A DNA stretch of 19,306 bases, taken from the NCBI GenBank assembly GCA_004292985.1, contig RDXT01000804.1:1-19306 (forward strand), given 5' to 3'. This DNA is from Bacteroidota bacterium. Its GTDB lineage: Bacteria; Bacteroidota; Bacteroidia; J057. This document shows, one piece after another, positions 16,231 through 19,306 of this stretch; the first letter of the stretch is position 1; each line of letters begins with the position of its first letter. Made by a program: the position numbers and the translations under genes. The notes below the pieces were generated by a model, which did no database searches, had not been told where the DNA came from, and worked only from the letters and a program-made list of their open reading frames with translations.

Positions 16231-16526
16231 AAATTTTTCAACAGAATCGTAACCACATCCACGATGCAGGGATGTTTGAGAAAATAATACGAATGTTTAC
16301 CCTGGCGGCGCGAATCTAATATCTCACGTTCGCGCAGGATGCTCAGGTGCTGGGACGTAACCGCCTGTTCTATTCCGAGGGCCATATGTATCTGTGTCAC
16401 ATTCAGGCGGCGGCCATCCCTTAACAAATCAATCATTGCCAGACGGACCGGGTGGGCGATCGCTTTAAGACTGCCTGCGGCGCGGTCAAACAAGTCTTTG
16501 TCTAACTTATTGCTGGAAGCTATCAT
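16227..16526 (-). CDS. ArsR-type winged-helix transcriptional regulator
   Basis: The 99-residue protein is a single ArsR/SmtB-type DNA-binding domain. AIAHPVRLAMIDLLRDG (22-38) is the classic family opening. VTQIHMALGIEQAVTSQHLS (43-62) covers the helix-turn-helix, with the recognition helix near 55-66. REREILDSRRQGKHSYYFL (65-83) is the beta-wing. It has only one Cys (C87) and lacks the ELCVCDL metal-binding motif of ArsR/SmtB, so direct metal or arsenite sensing by that site is unlikely; the signal is unknown. Members of this family usually repress their own gene and a neighbour. Here the divergent neighbour is ribBA, 254 bp away, with an inverted repeat between. The stop overlaps the WbqC stop (tail to tail, 16227-16230), so there is no room for a terminator between them. 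Confidence 0.92.
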   Translation of the reverse strand: MIASSNKLDKDLFDRAAGSLKAIAHPVRLAMIDLLRDGRRLNVTQIHMALGIEQAVTSQHLSILREREILDSRRQGKHSYYFLKHPCIVDVVTILLKNF

Positions 16527-16780
16527 ATGGCTTTGTTAAGACTCACTTTCAAAAGGATAAACAAAATCAATCAACAGCACATTAAATTTGAAATTCTGTT
16601 TACATTTTTAGAGAAAAAAGTAAACAAAGATTAATTCTTGTTGAGCTTTTTCTTTGATTGACAGCCGAAATATAAATAAATTTTTGTTTAACGCACACAT
16701 ATAATTGTTTCAATATCAGGAGGAAAAAACAGATTAGTCGCCCGGAGGTTAGTACATTTGATATGAATATGTAAGCAGTG
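16527..16780. promoter_or_regulatory. Divergent arsR / ribBA intergenic region with inverted repeat and -7 box
   Basis: This very AT-rich 254-bp spacer holds a dyad, TGTTTAC (16597-16603) and GTAAACA (16620-16626), with a 16-bp gap. It lies about 71 bp upstream of the arsR start and could be a regulator site. Near ribBA, TACATTTG (16753-16760) fully matches the TAnnTTTG -7 box about 20 bp before the ATG, but no TTTG is seen at the expected distance upstream. A CAGGAGG (16717-16723) lies too far from ribBA to be its ribosome binding site. I see no recognisable FMN riboswitch. Confidence 0.45.
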
Positions 16781-17992
16781 ATGAGCGAAATAAAGATTGA
16801 CAGTATTGAAGAGGCTCTGCAAGAGCTTCGGGCCGGGAAGATGATCGTGGTCGTAGATGACCAGGACCGGGAAAACGAAGGAGATTTTGTGATGGCTGCT
16901 GAGTTTGTCAGTGCCGAATCCATTACCCTGATGACCCGCTATGCCAGTGGCATTATTACCAACCCCATGCCAGCGGAGTGGCTTCGCCGCCTCGATCTGG
17001 ACCTGATGGTGCGGGAAAATACGGAGAGCATGCGTACGGCTTTTACAGTAACGGTAGATGCGCGCGAAGGTACCAGTACCGGCTCCAGCGCCCATGACCG
17101 CGCGCTGACGATGCGTATGCTGGCCAATCCGGAGGCCCAGGCTGCCGATTTCAACCGTCCGGGCCACGTAAATCCGCTGATGGCCCGCGAAGGGGGCGTG
17201 TTGCGGAGGGCTGGGCACACAGAAGCCTCGGTGGACCTGCTGACCCTGGCAGGCATGCAGCCCGTAGCGGTGATCAGTGAGATTATGAATGACAGCGGCG
17301 AAATGACCCGCCTGCCCGAACTGCGGCAACTGGCCGACCGATTCGGCCTCAAGCTGATCACGATCGAAGACCTGATCAAGTACCGTCTCCAGGCCGAGTC
17401 GCTGATCCAGCATGAAATTACGGTGGATATGCCTACCGAATACGGCCATTTTGCCCTCCATGCCTACCGCCAGATCAACACAGGCGAGGTGCACATGGCG
17501 ATGGTAAAAGGAAACTGGACGTCTCAGGAACCTGTGCTGGTCCGGGTGCACTCCTCCTGCGCCACAGGCGATATTTTTGGCTCCTGCCGCTGCGACTGCG
17601 GCCCTCAGCTCAAAGCAGCCCTCCGGCAGGTAGAAAAAGAAGGGCAGGGCGTGGTACTGTATATGATGCAGGAAGGCCGCGGCATTGGGCTTGTGAATAA
17701 ACTGCGGGCCTATAAGCTCCAGGAAGAGGGATTAGACACCGTAGAGGCGAACCTTCAGCTGGGTTTTAAGATGGATGAGCGGGACTATGGGGTGGGTGCG
17801 CAGATTTTGCGGGACCTCGGGGTGCGTAAAATGCGCCTGATGACCAATAACCCCACCAAAAGGGCTGGGCTGATCGGCTATGGTCTCGAAATTGTGGAAA
17901 ATGTAGCCATCGAGGTGGCCCCTAATCCGCATAATGAGCGGTATCTGCTCACCAAAAAGCTCAAGATGGGGCATTCGCTTACGAAAAGCTGA
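16781..17992 (+). CDS. ribBA: Bifunctional riboflavin enzyme RibBA (DHBP synthase + GTP cyclohydrolase II)
   Basis: The 403-residue fusion supplies both precursors of riboflavin. The N-terminal DHBP synthase (about 1-200) converts ribulose 5-phosphate to 3,4-dihydroxy-2-butanone 4-phosphate. It has DDQDRENEGDF (26-36), STGSSAHDRA (99-108), RPGHVNPL (126-133) and RRAGHTEASVDL (142-153). The C-terminal GTP cyclohydrolase II (about 205-400) opens the GTP imidazole ring. It has VRVHSSCATGDIFGSCRCDC, with zinc ligands C260, C271 and C273, then QEGRGIGL (297-304), DTVEAN (319-324) and MTNNP (354-358). Both active sites look intact. The ATG at 16781 is preferred over a GTG one codon upstream; a stop at 16772 excludes longer starts. 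It is transcribed alone, ends at a strong terminator and is divergent from arsR, which may regulate it (inference). Confidence 0.96.
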   Translation: MSEIKIDSIEEALQELRAGKMIVVVDDQDRENEGDFVMAAEFVSAESITLMTRYASGIITNPMPAEWLRRLDLDLMVRENTESMRTAFTVTVDAREGTSTGSSAHDRALTMRMLANPEAQAADFNRPGHVNPLMAREGGVLRRAGHTEASVDLLTLAGMQPVAVISEIMNDSGEMTRLPELRQLADRFGLKLITIEDLIKYRLQAESLIQHEITVDMPTEYGHFALHAYRQINTGEVHMAMVKGNWTSQEPVLVRVHSSCATGDIFGSCRCDCGPQLKAALRQVEKEGQGVVLYMMQEGRGIGLVNKLRAYKLQEEGLDTVEANLQLGFKMDERDYGVGAQILRDLGVRKMRLMTNNPTKRAGLIGYGLEIVENVAIEVAPNPHNERYLLTKKLKMGHSLTKS

Positions 17993-18017
17993 GTGAAGCG
18001 CCTACACGTTAGCGCAT

Positions 18018-18045
18018 AAAAAAAGCCCCCGATGGGGGCTTTTTT
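18018..18045. terminator. Bidirectional terminator between ribBA and the RRM gene
   Basis: GCCCCC (18025-18030) and GGGGGC (18034-18039) form a perfect GC stem with a GAT loop. It is flanked by seven A residues on the left and six T residues on the right, so both strands read stem-loop plus T tract. It lies 25 bp past the ribBA stop and 15 bp from the RRM gene stop, and serves both convergent genes. Confidence 0.92.
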
Positions 18046-18060
18046 ATTTTTGGGAAGGGA

Positions 18061-18507
18061 TCAGTAGCGTCCGCCGCGATCACCACCGCCACGACGATCA
18101 CCGCCGCCGAATCCGCCGCGATCACCACCGCCACGACGATCACCGCCGCCGAATCCACCACCGCCGCCACGGCGTTCGCCGCCGCCACCGCCGCTATATC
18201 CACCGCCGCCGCCGCTATATCCGCCGCCGCCGCTGTATCCACCTCCGCCGCCACCGCCGGAAGGCTTGGGCTGAGCTTTGGTTACTTTAATGTTTCTGCC
18301 TTTTACCAGTGCGCCATTCAGGCTTTCAATGGCGCTGTGACCTGCGTCATCATCTTCCATTTCTACAAACGCGAAGCCGCGTGAGCGACCCGTTTCACGA
18401 TCAGTTACGATTTTTACAGAGCTAACTGCGCCGAACTCAGAAAAGACGCTCGACAACTCGCCTTCAGTCATGTTGAAGGAAAGGTTTCCTACATACAAAG
18501 TGGACAT
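18061..18507 (-). CDS. Glycine-rich RNA-binding protein with one RRM domain
   Basis: The 148-residue protein has an N-terminal RNA recognition motif (about 1-80) with RNP2 LYVGNL (4-9) and RNP1 RGFAFVEM (43-50), both with their aromatic residues, so RNA binding is expected. The C-terminal half (about 83-148) is almost only Gly, Tyr, Ser, Arg, Asp and Phe, in GGGGYS and GGGDRRGGGDRG-type repeats ending GGRY. Similar proteins in cyanobacteria and Bacteroidota resemble plant glycine-rich RNA-binding proteins and are often cold-inducible; they are thought to act on mRNA structure. The Arg/Gly tail could add RNA affinity or drive condensate formation (inference). The ATG at 18507 directly precedes the RRM. 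It has a long leader (see 18508-18835), which would suit cold-type post-transcriptional control. Confidence 0.94.
   Translation of the reverse strand: MSTLYVGNLSFNMTEGELSSVFSEFGAVSSVKIVTDRETGRSRGFAFVEMEDDDAGHSAIESLNGALVKGRNIKVTKAQPKPSGGGGGGGYSGGGGYSGGGGGYSGGGGGERRGGGGGFGGGDRRGGGDRGGFGGGDRRGGGDRGGRY
18071..18154 (-). repeat. Exact 42-bp tandem repeat (two copies) in the Gly/Arg tail
   Basis: Bases 18071-18112 and 18113-18154 are identical and in frame, each encoding 14 residues of the GGDRRGGGDRGGF-type unit. Exact identity at DNA level points to a recent duplication. Further short GGC/GGT-rich repeats upstream in the coding strand encode GGGGYS units. Confidence 0.9.
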
Positions 18508-18835
18508 TTGAAAAAGAAATTAGACTTATGAAAGTGGAATGAAGTTGGGAGAAGCGAACCAACGACTGGAAGCGGCTGAATGCCTTAGGTGAGGAAAAAC
18601 AGGTCTGCACAGCTGGTTCTCAAAAAAATAAGAAGTTATTTCAGATATGTTGTCAGTTAGGACAAATACGGTGCAATCTATGAATATTTTTGAATCCAAC
18701 AAATTTATTTTCATGCTTTTTCAAACCCTCATCCCTTCGCTCATGTAACATAATACAGGTGATCGGCAATGTCATATTTTCTATTTTGTCATATAATTGA
18801 ATGATTAAAAAGTTCGGATCAGGAATCATTTATGT
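18508..18835. other. 328-bp divergent gap, RRM gene / thioredoxin-like gene
   Basis: No gene is supported here. On the minus strand, TTTG (18703-18700) and TAGATTGC (18680-18673) stand 19 bp apart, a fair match to the Bacteroidota -33/-7 pair, and would give the RRM mRNA a leader of about 160 nt. A perfect -7-like TAAATTTG (18707-18700) overlaps it, but its nearest TTTG is only 14 bp upstream. On the + side, TGTCATAT occurs twice (18770-18777 and 18787-18794), possible binding half-sites or chance in AT-rich DNA. Confidence 0.45.
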
Positions 18836-19306
18836 ATGCGCATACGTCAGACCGCCTCCCCCAGGCAGCAGATTTCCCGGAGAATACTCTACGGCATGGC
18901 CACAGCGGCAGCCCTCGCCCTGGCGCTTATCGCCTGGTTCAGACCCTCCTCCACAGAACAGAGCGCAGCGGAGCTTGCCTTTTCCAGCGGCAATTTCGAC
19001 TATGCCCTCGCACAGGCGCTCTCTGAAGACAAGCTCTGTCTGGTAAAATTTGGCACAGCCTATTGCTACCCCTGCGAGCGTCTCGACGAGCTGATCTTCT
19101 CCGACCCGGCGCTCAAGTCTCTGTTGCGGGAGCGCTTTATCCCTTTCCGGGTGGACCCCTGGGACCCGCAGCTGGGGGGCAGCGAACTGGCACAGCGCTA
19201 CGACGTGGAGAGCTACCCTACCCTGCTGGTGACAGACAGCGAAGGCAATGAACTCTGGCGGATCCAGGGCGCTCCCGATGCGGCACGCCTCTCCGATCTG
19301 CTCAGC
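18836..19306 (+). CDS. Membrane-anchored thioredoxin-fold protein (3' truncated)
   Basis: The frame starts at ATG 18836 and is still open at the last base, giving 157 residues. A basic N-terminus (MRIRQTASPRQQISRR) leads to one hydrophobic segment (about 17-35), an uncleaved anchor or signal peptide. The domain then reads LCLVKFGTAYCYPCERL, with the redox pair C77-Y-P-C80, and later ESYPTLLVTDSEG with the cis-proline P128 and GNELWRIQG. This is a thioredoxin-like fold of the Thioredoxin_7/DUF255-like kind. The residue before the first Cys is Tyr rather than the usual Trp, and the active site is CYPC instead of CGPC. A role as a periplasmic thiol reductase or isomerase is inferred. The alternative ATG at 18832 is in another frame that lacks the motif. 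Confidence 0.88.
   Translation, partial: MRIRQTASPRQQISRRILYGMATAAALALALIAWFRPSSTEQSAAELAFSSGNFDYALAQALSEDKLCLVKFGTAYCYPCERLDELIFSDPALKSLLRERFIPFRVDPWDPQLGGSELAQRYDVESYPTLLVTDSEGNELWRIQGAPDAARLSDLLS

Noticed and set aside
16229..16238. AAAAATTTTT palindrome at the WbqC/ArsR overlapping stops as a bidirectional terminator
   Set aside because: It has no GC-rich stem and cannot form a stable terminator hairpin.
16717..16774. Possible leader peptide after the CAGGAGG upstream of ribBA (ATT start, ending MNM stop)
   Set aside because: It needs a rare ATT start and this phylum rarely uses Shine-Dalgarno sequences; there is no coding signal.
18071..18260. Short GC-rich repeats resembling a repeat array
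   Set aside because: They are in-frame glycine codon repeats within the RRM protein tail, not a CRISPR array: there are no unique spacers of constant length.
18526..18714. 62-codon minus-strand frame upstream of the RRM gene
   Set aside because: AT-rich, no recognisable motif, and it lies in the probable 5' leader of the RRM gene; a spurious frame is more likely.

Overview
This window looks like ordinary chromosomal DNA of a GC-moderate Bacteroidota bacterium, possibly of the Saprospiria/Lewinella type (the class is inference). The phylum call rests on several things seen together: a very large extracellular protein built of PKD/Ig-like repeats with a C-terminal tail resembling a type IX secretion (T9SS) sorting domain; many secreted proteins cleaved after AQ; genes without Shine-Dalgarno sequences; a few TAnnTTTG-like promoter elements; and family content common in this phylum (WbqC-like protein, RibBA, glycine-rich RRM protein, VPS10/BNR giant protein, DUF1573). 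I saw no tRNA, rRNA, CRISPR array, insertion sequence, integrase or phage gene.

Layout. 1-3054 (+): 3' end of a giant repeat adhesin-like gene, with a candidate terminator that overlaps the end of the next, convergent gene. 3080-4613 (-): rhomboid protease and DUF1573 protein, with a strong terminator between them. 4729-5991 (+): secreted beta-lactamase-fold serine hydrolase, divergent from DUF1573. 6001-7801 (-): a probable two-gene unit, an NRDE/TANGO2 protein followed by a secreted CotH-like protein. 7802-8154: a 353-bp non-coding gap with two good hairpins and a possible decayed reading frame. 8155-10596 (-): penicillin-binding protein 1C. 10731-14866 (+): small outer-membrane barrel-like protein, terminator, then a 1106-residue VPS10/BNR-repeat protein with its own terminator. 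14977-16230 (+): an unrecognised 207-residue protein and a WbqC-like protein 12 bp downstream (TTG start). 16227-16526 (-): ArsR-type regulator whose stop codon overlaps that of WbqC, divergent from ribBA (16781-17992, +). ribBA and the glycine-rich RNA-binding protein (18061-18507, -) converge on a shared bidirectional terminator. From 18836 (+) a membrane-anchored thioredoxin-fold protein runs off the window end.

How the genes fit together. Most appear to be single-gene units separated by terminators rather than one pathway. The common theme is the cell envelope: surface repeat protein, rhomboid, peptidoglycan synthase, secreted hydrolase, CotH-like protein, outer-membrane protein, VPS10 protein and thioredoxin-like protein. 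RibBA is the one clear metabolic enzyme. I found no convincing undescribed multi-gene system. The parts most worth a second look are the CotH-like secreted protein paired with NRDE, the structured gap at 7802-8154, the unknown protein linked to WbqC, and the ArsR/ribBA divergent region.
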